This document shows, in pieces, positions 7,980 through 16,958 of a stretch of DNA of 64,000 nt. The notes beneath the pieces were generated by a model. It was not told where the DNA came from, ran no database searches, and was given only the letters and a program-made list of their open reading frames with translations. Both the position numbers and the translations under genes were made by a program. The stretch's first letter is position 1; each line of letters begins with the position of its first letter. The DNA is from Anaerocolumna cellulosilytica (lineage in GTDB: Bacteria; Bacillota; Clostridia; Lachnospirales; Lachnospiraceae). The stretch covers positions 3,839,501 through 3,903,500 of the forward strand of contig NZ_AP023367.1 in the NCBI RefSeq assembly GCF_014218335.1, written 5' to 3'.

Positions 7980-8042
7980 AAAGAATATCCCCCCTGTATT
8001 TAATTTTACAATCTTGTAAAAATACAAAGAGGATATCCTTAT
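7980..8042 (-). other. Long imperfect hairpin between MCP and cheR
   Basis: On the minus strand AAGGATATCCTCTTTGTATT pairs imperfectly with AAATACAGGGGGGATATTCTT around a TTACAA/TTGTAA inner stem. It lacks a proper T run. It may be a weak terminator, an attenuator or an mRNA processing or stability site that sets cheR/cheB expression below that of the upstream genes. Confidence 0.5.
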
Positions 8043-8058
8043 TCATCTAGACAAGTTT

Positions 8059-9894
8059 TTAATACTTGCCAAATTCACGATCACTTAATATAATTCTATT
8101 CTTTCCTGGTAAGGCAGCATCTCCCTCACCCGGTTCATTGCTATTTTTTGCTTTATCAGATAAGCCGTCTAACATCCTTAAAACCTCAGGACTGATGTCT
8201 TCGAATTTGCGAAAGCCTTGATTTACTCTTTTTAAACGGAATTTGCTGACTGCTTTTCTTAGCAATTCTGCTTGGCTTGATAACTCTTCACTTGCCGCCG
8301 CGCTTTCCTCTGAAGTAGCAGAGTTGGTTTGGACTACCTGTGATACCTGCATAATTCCTTGATTTATCTGTGCAATAGCACTTGCCTGTTCGTTAGAGGC
8401 AATTGCTATATCCCCAACTAAACCAGCTGCTTTTGCAACATCCTCAACGATTTTATTTAAGGCCGTAGCCGTATCATTAGCAATTTTTGTACCAGCTTCT
8501 ACCTTTTGGATAGAACCCTCTATCATGTCGGTAGTTTCTTTCGCTGCATTAGCTGATCTGGCTGCAAGGTTTCGTACTTCCTCTGCAACCACTGCAAATC
8601 CCTTTCCGTGCTGTCCTGCTCTTGCTGCTTCCACCGCTGCATTGAGTGCAAGTATATTGGTTTGGAAGGCAATTTCATCAATTACTTTTATTATCTTTGA
8701 AATATTAGACGAGGACACATTTATCTCCTCCATCGCCATTTGCATCTCTTTCATCTGATGATTACCCTGTTGTGCATTATTCTTTGCAACCTCTGCCAAT
8801 TCATTTGCCTGGTTAGCGTTCTGAGCATTTAATCTTGTCTGAGAAGATATCTCTTCTAAGGATGCTGTTAATTCTTCTATGGAACTGGCTTGTTCCGTTG
8901 CTCCCTGGGACAAGGCAATACTAGAATCGGAAACCTGTTTAGAGCCGGCTGCAACTTGGTCGGAGGCAGCTGCAATATTATTTAGTATTTCATTATTTTT
9001 TTCTACCATTTCTGCAAGTTTACGTCCCAGTAAGTCATTCTCAGAACGTACCTCTACATCAATTGTTAAATCTCCGGCGGCAATGCTCTCCGCTGCTTTT
9101 GCCTGCCCTCTAATATTGGTTATCATCCGGTCAAAAGAATCAGCAAGGCTGCCTATCTCATCCTTGGTACCCGATTCCACATTCACATTAATATCACCAA
9201 GAGCTAGTTTGTTAGCGGCCTCAACCATTTTATTTACAGGTCTGCTTATAATCCTTGAAATGAAGATTCCCAGAGCCACTGCAATTACCATGCCGGCAAT
9301 CACTATAATTATCATTGTTATGGTTGCTGTTGCTGCTGCCTTGCTGTTTGTATCCGAACTATTTTCTGCATTTTCTATTTTTAAATCCAACAACTTATTT
9401 GACAACTCAGTTACCTTATTCGATATAGTTGCCCCGTCACTATACATGCTCTGTATCGCTTCATCTGTATGGCCGGACGTTACTTTATTAATTAAATTCT
9501 CTTTATATACCTTAAAGTCATCCATGGCCTGTTCTAAAGCCACAAAGTTATCTCTTACATCCTGCGTTTTAATTCCTCGTTCAAAAGCTGCCATGCTTTC
9601 TGCAATATAAGCATCTGTTTTAGTTAAGCTTTCTAAAGAGTTCTGCCATTCTGCTGTACCTTCCTCCAAAATAACTATATCTCTTAAAAGAGAACGTTGT
9701 ATCTGGTACTCTCTCATCACCTTTCCAAGGTCACCCAGTGTTACGGTGTGACTTTCATACATCTCGGTATCCAGTTCATCGATGCGGGTTATGTTATAAA
9801 TTCCTACAATACCAACGATTCCTGAGATTAAGGCTACAATAATAAAACTTATTACCAGTTTTGAAGCTATCTTTAAGTTATAAAACCATTTCAT
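8059..9894 (-). CDS. Methyl-accepting chemotaxis protein
   Basis: A 611-residue membrane chemoreceptor. TM1 is at about residues 11-33 and TM2 at about 191-213; the roughly 155 residues between them look like a four-helix-bundle ligand-binding domain. A HAMP domain follows (about 213-265), then the methylation helices and the signalling hairpin, which includes [19 protein letters not shown] and [15 protein letters not shown]. The last 50 residues form a charged tail. It sits inside the che operon between cheW and cheR, so it is probably the main receptor for this kinase complex. The ligand is not evident. Confidence 0.95.
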   Translation of the reverse strand: MKWFYNLKIASKLVISFIIVALISGIVGIVGIYNITRIDELDTEMYESHTVTLGDLGKVMREYQIQRSLLRDIVILEEGTAEWQNSLESLTKTDAYIAESMAAFERGIKTQDVRDNFVALEQAMDDFKVYKENLINKVTSGHTDEAIQSMYSDGATISNKVTELSNKLLDLKIENAENSSDTNSKAAATATITMIIIVIAGMVIAVALGIFISRIISRPVNKMVEAANKLALGDINVNVESGTKDEIGSLADSFDRMITNIRGQAKAAESIAAGDLTIDVEVRSENDLLGRKLAEMVEKNNEILNNIAAASDQVAAGSKQVSDSSIALSQGATEQASSIEELTASLEEISSQTRLNAQNANQANELAEVAKNNAQQGNHQMKEMQMAMEEINVSSSNISKIIKVIDEIAFQTNILALNAAVEAARAGQHGKGFAVVAEEVRNLAARSANAAKETTDMIEGSIQKVEAGTKIANDTATALNKIVEDVAKAAGLVGDIAIASNEQASAIAQINQGIMQVSQVVQTNSATSEESAAASEELSSQAELLRKAVSKFRLKRVNQGFRKFEDISPEVLRMLDGLSDKAKNSNEPGEGDAALPGKNRIILSDREFGKY

Positions 9895-9923
9895 ACTGTT
9901 TATCCTCCGTGATGTATTCCGTC

Positions 9924-10418
9924 TTATAATGATTCCTTTAAATCTTCTACTTCAATTTCGGTGAGCAGTTTTTCACAGTCCAGCAAAAGCTTAACTTCTG
10001 TGCCTACTTTTCCAATATTCTTAATATACCGGTTCTGATACCCTTTATTTAGCTTGGGTGGCTCTACCATGTCCTTATCATCTATGGACAAAACCTCTGA
10101 TACGCTATCTACTATGAGTCCAATTGATAGTTCTCCGATGTCCACAACAATAATACAGGTTCTATCATTGTAATCCCTTGGCTCTTTCTTAAAACGAAGC
10201 CGCACATCCATAACAGGTATAATCTTCCCCCTTAGATTTATAATACCTCTAACATATTCCGGGAGTTCAGGTATTTCTGTAATGGACTGAATACCTATAA
10301 TCTCTGTTACGTATCTTATTTCTAGTCCATAGGTTTCCTTTCCTAAAGAAAAGGTCAAAAATCTCCCTTTTTGTGTGTCCTCTTCAAGTTCAATATCCTC
10401 TTCCCTTATCTCCTGCAT
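9924..10418 (-). CDS. cheW: Chemotaxis coupling protein CheW
   Basis: CheW links chemoreceptors to the kinase CheA. The 164-residue protein is a single CheW domain: [21 protein letters not shown] at its start (SH3-like fold), [22 protein letters not shown] in the middle, and [13 protein letters not shown]. It begins with about 18 acidic residues ([11 protein letters not shown]). It lies between cheA and the MCP gene in the operon. Confidence 0.95.
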   Translation of the reverse strand: MQEIREEDIELEEDTQKGRFLTFSLGKETYGLEIRYVTEIIGIQSITEIPELPEYVRGIINLRGKIIPVMDVRLRFKKEPRDYNDRTCIIVVDIGELSIGLIVDSVSEVLSIDDKDMVEPPKLNKGYQNRYIKNIGKVGTEVKLLLDCEKLLTEIEVEDLKESL

Positions 10419-10502
10419 TGCTTCACATCTCCTTTCCTATTAAACTTATCCATATATAAAACCGCTTAAGTAAGCTTCTTGCGGATTCTATAAATGCTTA
10501 GG

Positions 10503-12611
10503 CTAAAAATAATTGTTAACTATCCCTGCAATGTCAAGTATAAGGCTGATGTTCCCATCTCCTAGCAAGGTACAACCTGACAGTCCGTTTATTTTACGTA
10601 TTCTGCGGATGTATTCCGGCAGTGCCTTTACTACCACCTGCTGCTGGCCCAACAGCTCATCAGCAAAAATACAGACTGTTTTCTCTTCCTGTTCAATCAT
10701 AATAATAACACCCTCTTCATAGCTTTTATGTGCATTATTAACCTTAAATACCTCATACAGCCGAAGTATGGGATAGCACTGTCCCCTGACCATTATAATT
10801 TCATTCCCTTGTGGATCAGTTATGATATCCTTTTCCATCGGGCGGAAAAATTCCTTAACAGATATAGTAGGGAGGGTGTAGCAGGCTTCTCCAACCTTTA
10901 TATTCATCCCGTCTATGATAGCAAGGGTTAATGGAATCTTTAGAGTTATTGCAGAACCCTTATCCGCACTGCTGTCTACCGATACAGAACCTCCGACCAC
11001 TTCAATATTCTTAACTACCACATCCATACCAACACCGCGACCGGAAAATTCTGATACCTTTTCCTTCGTAGAGAATCCGGGAAGAAAAATAAGCCCATAC
11101 ACTTCTTTATCTGTATACTCCGCTTCCCCTTTTACTAAAAGCCCGTTTTCTTTGGCTTTCCCAATTATTTTTTCACGACTTAAACCTTTTCCGTCATCTC
11201 TGACAATTACCACCACATCACTGCCTGCATTTTTAGCTTCTAAAGTCAAGGTGCCAGCTGCTTCTTTTCCCTTTGCCATCCTTTCCTCCGGCAATTCAAT
11301 TCCATGGTCTAGGGCATTACGAACCAGGTGCATTAAAGGGTCCGATATATGTTCAATAATATTTTTATCTACTTCTGTATCTTCTCCTTGTATAGAGAGT
11401 GTTACTTCTTTACCTAACTTCTTGCACATATCCCTGACAACCCGCTGCATTTTATGAAAAGTAGCTGCTAGGGGTACCATTCGAATCGACATAACTGTAT
11501 CTTGAATTTCATCCGTAATTTTATTCAATTGTCTGGCTGCTTTATAAAAATTATCCAGTACCAATCCTTTTAGATCTGAATTTTGTACCACCATAGCTTC
11601 TGCTATTACCATTTCCCCAACTAAATCCATTAATTTATCAAGCTTGGCTACATTTACACTTATAATGCTCTGCTGCACATTAGCCGGTCTACTTTCTTTA
11701 TCCGTTCTTTCTTTATTTTCTCTACGTAAAGTCTGCTTTCCATCTTGCTCCTCCTTCGCAGCCTCCTCATATTCAATTGTTAGATTTACATTTCCTGAAA
11801 CCTCTTGTTTCCCGGTGTTTTGGCAGTAGAGTTTGTATAAATCTATTGAATCTTCTATTTTATTTAGTTCTACCATCTTTACAAAAGCGGTTTGATAAAA
11901 AAATTCGTAAACCTCTGCTTCTTCCAACCAAGTCTTAAAGTATAACTGTAGTCCGTCTTTCCTGATAACTTCCGTACATTTATCATTTTCAATAATATCT
12001 TCCGGTAAAAAGAACATCTCATTTACTTTGGGTTTTAAGTGATGTATCAGACCAAAGGCTCGTATATTTTCCATTTCACAGCCTTCTTCAAAGAAAATAA
12101 TAGATTGATAGATTCCCCTACTCTCTTCCTCAGCATCATTGCTGTAATAATTCCCCTCACAAGATGACTCTGTATTTTCTGTATTACAATCTGTTTTCAG
12201 TTTTGTCATATCTTTTAATTCATTCAGATATGCTTCAATTCGATGAATTAACTCACTAAAGTTTCCGTCTAAGTCATCCTCGTTTTTTATTTTTTCTACC
12301 TCTACTTTTATGTAATCAATTCCTTCTAGTATAAGGTCAGTCAGAACAATATAACTAAGATCTACCGGCTTTTCATCTCTGATATAGTAAAACAAATCTT
12401 CCATTGCATGTGCCAGGGATGCTATATTCTGATACATCATCATGGAAGCAGAACCCTTTATGGTGTGCATAATTCTAAAAATCTCATGAACCGAGTCCTC
12501 GGAATAACCTCCTGCCCTCTCACTATTTAATATACATTCTTCTAATTGCCCGATGAGCTGTTCTGTTTCAAACAAAAACACATCTAACATCGAATCATTG
12601 GTATTCTCCAT
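10503..12611 (-). CDS. cheA: Chemotaxis sensor histidine kinase CheA
   Basis: CheA autophosphorylates and passes phosphate to CheY and CheB. Domains in order: HPt with the phospho-His in FRIMHTIKGSASMM (near residue 49), a P2 CheY-binding region (about 165-255), a linker, dimerisation helices starting near SVNVAKLDKLMDLVGEMV, the HATPase with LVRNALDHGIE, DDGKGL and GRGVGMDVV, and a C-terminal CheW-like domain. The open frame starts with TTG at 12617, but ATG at 12611 is 10 bases after GAGGTG and gives the same protein less two residues. It follows cheY by about 40 bases. Confidence 0.95.
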   Translation of the reverse strand: MENTNDSMLDVFLFETEQLIGQLEECILNSERAGGYSEDSVHEIFRIMHTIKGSASMMMYQNIASLAHAMEDLFYYIRDEKPVDLSYIVLTDLILEGIDYIKVEVEKIKNEDDLDGNFSELIHRIEAYLNELKDMTKLKTDCNTENTESSCEGNYYSNDAEEESRGIYQSIIFFEEGCEMENIRAFGLIHHLKPKVNEMFFLPEDIIENDKCTEVIRKDGLQLYFKTWLEEAEVYEFFYQTAFVKMVELNKIEDSIDLYKLYCQNTGKQEVSGNVNLTIEYEEAAKEEQDGKQTLRRENKERTDKESRPANVQQSIISVNVAKLDKLMDLVGEMVIAEAMVVQNSDLKGLVLDNFYKAARQLNKITDEIQDTVMSIRMVPLAATFHKMQRVVRDMCKKLGKEVTLSIQGEDTEVDKNIIEHISDPLMHLVRNALDHGIELPEERMAKGKEAAGTLTLEAKNAGSDVVVIVRDDGKGLSREKIIGKAKENGLLVKGEAEYTDKEVYGLIFLPGFSTKEKVSEFSGRGVGMDVVVKNIEVVGGSVSVDSSADKGSAITLKIPLTLAIIDGMNIKVGEACYTLPTISVKEFFRPMEKDIITDPQGNEIIMVRGQCYPILRLYEVFKVNNAHKSYEEGVIIMIEQEEKTVCIFADELLGQQQVVVKALPEYIRRIRKINGLSGCTLLGDGNISLILDIAGIVNNYF

Positions 12612-12653
12612 CGACAATATACACCTCTTTACAATTACTTTTAGTAATTACTC

Positions 12654-13010
12654 TTAGCATATCTGACTCAATACTTTCATAACAAGATCTTCTTTAAAAG
12701 GTTTTACGATAAATGATTTTGCTCCTGACAGGATTGCTTCTTTTACAAGCCATTCCTGCCCCATTGCCGTAATCATAACCACATTGGCTTCCTTATCGCT
12801 TTTTATTATTTCTTTTAGTGCATCAATTCCTGACATTTCCGGCATTGTAATATCCATTGTCACAATGTCCGGCCTTAACTCCAAATACTTTGCTACTGCC
12901 GCTTTACCATTATCTGCTTCACCAACGACTTCATAATCGTATTTTGACAAAATGTTTCTAATTGACAACCTCATAAACGCTGCATCATCAGCTATTAGTA
13001 CTCTCTTCAT
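12654..13010 (-). CDS. cheY: Chemotaxis response regulator CheY
   Basis: A single receiver domain of 118 residues. It starts MKRVLIADDAAFMRLSIRN, has the phospho-acceptor Asp in RPDIVTMDITMPEMSGIDAL (near residue 54), the Thr/Ser switch in VVMITAMGQ and the conserved Lys in FIVKPF. Phospho-CheY would normally bind the flagellar switch, but no flagellar gene is in the window. The frame extends upstream to 13079; the start at 13010 follows AAAGGAGG by 5 bases. It is the first gene of the che operon. Confidence 0.93.
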   Translation of the reverse strand: MKRVLIADDAAFMRLSIRNILSKYDYEVVGEADNGKAAVAKYLELRPDIVTMDITMPEMSGIDALKEIIKSDKEANVVMITAMGQEWLVKEAILSGAKSFIVKPFKEDLVMKVLSQIC

Positions 13011-13257
13011 TGCTTCCTCCTTTTTAGGATTATTCACTAGACAAAACTTAAACTTTAGTAGAATAGTAAAACAAATCAAATAATTATTCCTTATTTTCCC
13101 ATAACTAAATGGTATTTTTCGTTAATTTTGACATGTTTTATTATATATAATTCTTCGACATTTATCAACAAAATTCTCTTGTTTTATTTAACAATTTTGA
13201 AAATTATGTACAAAATAACGAAAACTTAACGAAAATTAGTTTGTAAACTAATGTTGC
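13011..13257 (-). other. Upstream region of the chemotaxis operon
   Basis: About 245 bases with no gene, very AT-rich. It should hold the che promoter. A string TAAA-N17-GTTGATAA distantly recalls the flagellar sigma-28 promoter, but the spacing and the second half are off, so I do not assign it. The region begins just after the terminator of the L,D-transpeptidase gene. Confidence 0.5.
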
Positions 13258-13306
13258 AAAAAAAGTAATACCTTTAAACAAAATTACATCGTCTAAAGAT
13301 ATTACT
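13258..13306 (-). terminator. Intrinsic terminator of the L,D-transpeptidase gene
   Basis: Minus strand: 13-base stem AGTAATATCTTTA/TAAAGGTATTACT with one mismatch, a 17-base loop and a T run. Confidence 0.85.
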
Positions 13307-13316
13307 CGTATTATAT

Positions 13317-14960
13317 CTATTCTGTTTTCGAAGAATCCCCTTCTTGCTCCTGATTGCCATCCGGTGCTTCTGTATTATGTTCCGTTGCACCCTTCTCTGA
13401 TTCCTCTTCCGTTTTTTCTGCTAAAGAAAAGTTACAGGATACAGAAATCACACTGTCATTCGGTCCAGGTACCTGATAAGTTACTTTGTAAAGTCGTTCA
13501 TCTACCTGCTTTATAATTACCTTTACCAAATCCGTACATTCTTCGTTATTGCTGTTAACCGCCATCACTCCCTGCATTACATACGCCTCAGTAATCTCAG
13601 TATGATAAGGAATATTCATATGATGGTAGATTCCTTCCAGCTTAATATCCGGAAAATATGTAAACTGTACCGACTCGCTAGCTGTATTACCAACTTGGTC
13701 AGAAGCCTTATAGGTCACTATATATGCATATTCACCATTGGCTTTTAAACTTACCTTAATGTCTTTTGCTGCCAGTTTGCTATAGTCATCCGTAACTTTA
13801 ACTCCCTTACGTGCTAAAGCGGTGATAGCTTCCTTTCCAGACTCCCATTGTTTTTTTGTCAGGGATTTAAACTCAATTCCCGTCATGACCGGAGCTGTCG
13901 TATCTACACTTACGGTTGCCACCTCTTTTGCTTTCTTTTTATTTTGAGCTGTTAGTGTATAGGTTATAGTATATACCGTATCAGATTCTTTTTTAATGGC
14001 TACTTTGATATCTTTATTTGATAATTTCTTAGAGGACAGATATGCGGTAACACCTTGTAAAGCGAAAGCTCTGTCAACTACCGTATCTGAATCAATTACC
14101 CTATCAGAAACACCTTTTATAACAGGAGGCTCTTTCATATTATTTACAGTTACCGTTATTGTTTTTTCAGCGGAACGGCCTAATAAATCAGTAACCGTAT
14201 ATTTAACAGAATATTTACCTGCCGTATGGATATCTACTGTACCTTCTATCTGAATTTTTCCGGTAATGTCTGTCCCGGATGTAGACAACGCCTTTACACC
14301 ACTTAGAAGATTTACCTGTGTTCCCCAATCAATTGTTTTGTTACTGACTCCGCTAATTGACGGTGTTTTATGATTGAAAGGATTGTCCTTACTAGGGTCT
14401 GTGGGGTCCCAACCGGTACCTGGTAAAAGTTTCATGGTTTCAGGTTTTCCAAGGGGACCTGGATCCTTGGAATTGTATATTTCCACTGTGGTTCCAAGAG
14501 GGCAGTTATCATATAACCATTTTGCATCAGCTACTGTAAGCCTGACGCAGCCATGAGAGGCTGCTGTTCCAAGTTTATTATATTGTGCCGCAGACAATGT
14601 AGTTGCATCCATCTGGTAATACCAAACAGAGTGAAATAAGATTCCTCTTACAATTCTTGTTGAATACTGTCCCCAGACATCACCCATTAAAAGCTTCCAT
14701 CTATATTTTGCCGGAGTTTTATAAACACCAAGTGGTGTGTCCACACCAGTGGAACAGGTAAACGCCTTATACGGAACCGTATATTCCCCCTTCTTATCCT
14801 TTTTATATACCGTTACGACATTTTGCTGCTTGTTAACTTTAATATAATAGGGATATTCTGTTTTTGCCGAGGTTGTTAGAAAACTGACTAATATACTGGC
14901 TAAAAGGCAAACCATACTTAGAATAATCGTCTTTCGTAATCTGAATCTCGCTGGTATCAT
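13317..14960 (-). CDS. L,D-transpeptidase (YkuD) with C-terminal Ig-like repeats
   Basis: The 547-residue protein has an uncleaved signal anchor (about residues 11-32), a YkuD catalytic domain (about 37-160) with His110 and the motif SHGCVRL (Cys138 nucleophile), and then several Ig-like repeats of the DUF5011 type (about 200-510, repeated VTAYxS/KxLSxKDIKV patterns). It ends in a charged, Glu-rich tail. The transpeptidase would make 3-3 cross-links in peptidoglycan or attach proteins outside the membrane. The repeats probably bind the cell wall. It is monocistronic with its own terminator. Confidence 0.9.
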   Translation of the reverse strand: MIPARFRLRKTIILSMVCLLASILVSFLTTSAKTEYPYYIKVNKQQNVVTVYKKDKKGEYTVPYKAFTCSTGVDTPLGVYKTPAKYRWKLLMGDVWGQYSTRIVRGILFHSVWYYQMDATTLSAAQYNKLGTAASHGCVRLTVADAKWLYDNCPLGTTVEIYNSKDPGPLGKPETMKLLPGTGWDPTDPSKDNPFNHKTPSISGVSNKTIDWGTQVNLLSGVKALSTSGTDITGKIQIEGTVDIHTAGKYSVKYTVTDLLGRSAEKTITVTVNNMKEPPVIKGVSDRVIDSDTVVDRAFALQGVTAYLSSKKLSNKDIKVAIKKESDTVYTITYTLTAQNKKKAKEVATVSVDTTAPVMTGIEFKSLTKKQWESGKEAITALARKGVKVTDDYSKLAAKDIKVSLKANGEYAYIVTYKASDQVGNTASESVQFTYFPDIKLEGIYHHMNIPYHTEITEAYVMQGVMAVNSNNEECTDLVKVIIKQVDERLYKVTYQVPGPNDSVISVSCNFSLAEKTEEESEKGATEHNTEAPDGNQEQEGDSSKTE

Positions 14961-15074
14961 TGATTACTCCTTACTTATTAAATTATTTACCCGTAAAATT
15001 TTCCAATAAAGGTAAACTAGATACAACATAAGAAAAATTTGTGTTATTCTTATGTCAAAACTATTTCAAAACTG

Positions 15075-16808
15075 TTAAACGGCAAACTGACTGTAATATA
15101 GCGTATGGTAAAATCCTTTTTTCTGTAATAATTCTTCATGGCTGCCTTGTTCTATGATATCTCCATTTTTTAATACCAATATGATGTCAGCTTCTTTTAT
15201 TGTAGATAAACGATGGGCAATAATAAAACTGGTTTTACCCTCCATCATCTTAGAAAAGGCTTTCTGAATATTAATTTCTGTTCTGGTATCAATACTGCTG
15301 GTAGCTTCATCTAATATAAGCATAGGTGGATCAATAATTAAAACTCTTGCTATGGTAAGAAGCTGTTTCTGTCCCTGTGACAGATTGCCTCCGTCTTCAT
15401 CAATTATAGTATCATAGCCATTTGGCAGCTTACTGATAAAGCTGTGAGCCTTCGCCGCCTTCGCTGCTTCTATAATCTCTGCTCTGGTAGCTTCCGGTTT
15501 ACCATATGATATATTGTCGGCTACCGTTCCTGAAAACAACCAGCTTTCCTGTAATACCATACCAATTGTCTGACGCAGGTTATCCCGGTTCACCTGATAG
15601 ATATTAGTTCCATCAATTTTGATTTCTCCACCATTTATATCATAAAAACGCATTAACAGGTTTACCAGAGTGGTTTTACCAGAGCCTGTAGGTCCTACAA
15701 TTGCTACCATATTTCCTTTCTCTACTTCTAGATTTAAGTTTTTAATTAAGGGAACCTCCGGACGGTAGGAAAAGCTGACACCGTTAAAGCTTACTCGGCC
15801 CTGACAGTCTTTTAACTCTGCTTCCGGCACATTCACAGGTATTTCCGGCTCTTCATCTAACAAGGCAAATACCCTTTCCGCAGAAGCAAAGGCTGCCTGT
15901 ATCTGTGACGTTATAGACGTAATTTCATTGATCGGTTTTGCAAACTGATTGGAATAATTTAAAAAGCTCGCAATATTACCTATGGATAATTTAGCTGCTA
16001 AAGCTAAAAAACCACCAATTATTGTTACAGACACATAGGCAATGTTATTGACAAGTCTTGTCGTAGGATTGGTAAGAGAGGAATACCACTGTGCCTTCTG
16101 CCCCGCCTTATATAGTCTGTCATTGATTTCTTTAAAGGACTTATAAGCTCTATCTTCATAACCAAATGCTTTTACGATTTTTTGGTTTCCTATCATTTCT
16201 TCGACAAACCCGTTTAGTTCTCCCACTGTCTGGGACTGTTTTGCAAACATTTTCCTGGAGTGCTTTGCAATGAATGAAGCAATAAAAAAGCATAGGGGGG
16301 TTATAAATACAACAATCAAAGTAATTAAAGGGCTAATAGTTAACATAAAGATAAAACAGCCTGCAATAATAACTACAGCTGACATTACTTGTGTGATTCC
16401 CTGGAATAATCCATCTGAAATAGCATCAATATCATTGGTTAGCCGGCTGATGACATCACCATGGGAATGGTTATCATAATATTTAAGCGGCAGAGTATTT
16501 AACTTATTGAATGCATCTTTCCTTATATCGTGTATCGTATTATTGGCGGCCACACTGCTAACTACTGACATAAGCCACTGAAATAAACTGCTCAAAACAT
16601 AAATTATCAGTAACTTAATAAGCAGAATTACCAGTCCATTAAAGTCAACATTTCCTACTCCAATTATTTTATCTATGGCCTGACCGGTTAAAAGTGGTGT
16701 AAATATATACAGGGTATTTCCTATTAAGGCAAATAGAAAAACAACAATAAGCTGAAGCTTATATCTGCCTATATATCCCCATAGTCGTTTTATGGTTGAT
16801 TTTTTCAT
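15075..16808 (-). CDS. Heterodimeric ABC exporter, consensus half (permease-ATPase)
   Basis: 577 residues: a six-helix type IV (ABC_membrane) domain in about 1-310 and an ATPase domain with Walker A GPTGSGKTT near residue 375, a variant signature LSQGQKQL near 477, Walker B LILDEATSS with an intact catalytic Glu near 500, and H-loop IIAHRLST. Its neighbour carries a degenerate ATPase, so the two should form an asymmetric heterodimer like TM287/288, BmrCD or LmrCD. Substrates of that group are drugs, lipids or peptides. It is the second gene of the pair, 150 bases after its partner. Confidence 0.93.
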   Translation of the reverse strand: MKKSTIKRLWGYIGRYKLQLIVVFLFALIGNTLYIFTPLLTGQAIDKIIGVGNVDFNGLVILLIKLLIIYVLSSLFQWLMSVVSSVAANNTIHDIRKDAFNKLNTLPLKYYDNHSHGDVISRLTNDIDAISDGLFQGITQVMSAVVIIAGCFIFMLTISPLITLIVVFITPLCFFIASFIAKHSRKMFAKQSQTVGELNGFVEEMIGNQKIVKAFGYEDRAYKSFKEINDRLYKAGQKAQWYSSLTNPTTRLVNNIAYVSVTIIGGFLALAAKLSIGNIASFLNYSNQFAKPINEITSITSQIQAAFASAERVFALLDEEPEIPVNVPEAELKDCQGRVSFNGVSFSYRPEVPLIKNLNLEVEKGNMVAIVGPTGSGKTTLVNLLMRFYDINGGEIKIDGTNIYQVNRDNLRQTIGMVLQESWLFSGTVADNISYGKPEATRAEIIEAAKAAKAHSFISKLPNGYDTIIDEDGGNLSQGQKQLLTIARVLIIDPPMLILDEATSSIDTRTEINIQKAFSKMMEGKTSFIIAHRLSTIKEADIILVLKNGDIIEQGSHEELLQKKGFYHTLYYSQFAV

Positions 16809-16837
16809 GTTTGGCTCCCATCTGCGACCTTAGTCGC
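16809..16837 (-). promoter_or_regulatory. Hairpin plus Shine-Dalgarno start element (copy 4)
   Basis: On the minus strand the perfect hairpin GCGAC-TAAG-GTCGC (16824-16837) is followed by AGATGGGAGCCAAAC and ATG. It is the clearest stem of the six copies. Confidence 0.5.
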
Positions 16838-16958
16838 GTTCAAATCAAGGGGTTGAATGTCTTTATTCAACTATATATTCTTTTTACATATCGCTGAACA
16901 CAGTCATTCTATCACTTACAAGTAAACAAGCAGAAAGATTCACTGTGCAAATTTAAAT

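Noticed and set aside
8879-9610. 243-codon plus-strand frame opposite the MCP gene
   Set aside because: Shadow of the receptor gene, whose motifs are unambiguous, and there is no ribosome site.
13140-13240. Sigma-28 (flagellar) type promoter before cheY: TAAA and GTTGATAA
   Set aside because: Spacing of 17 or 13 instead of about 15, and the second box lacks the CCGAT core.
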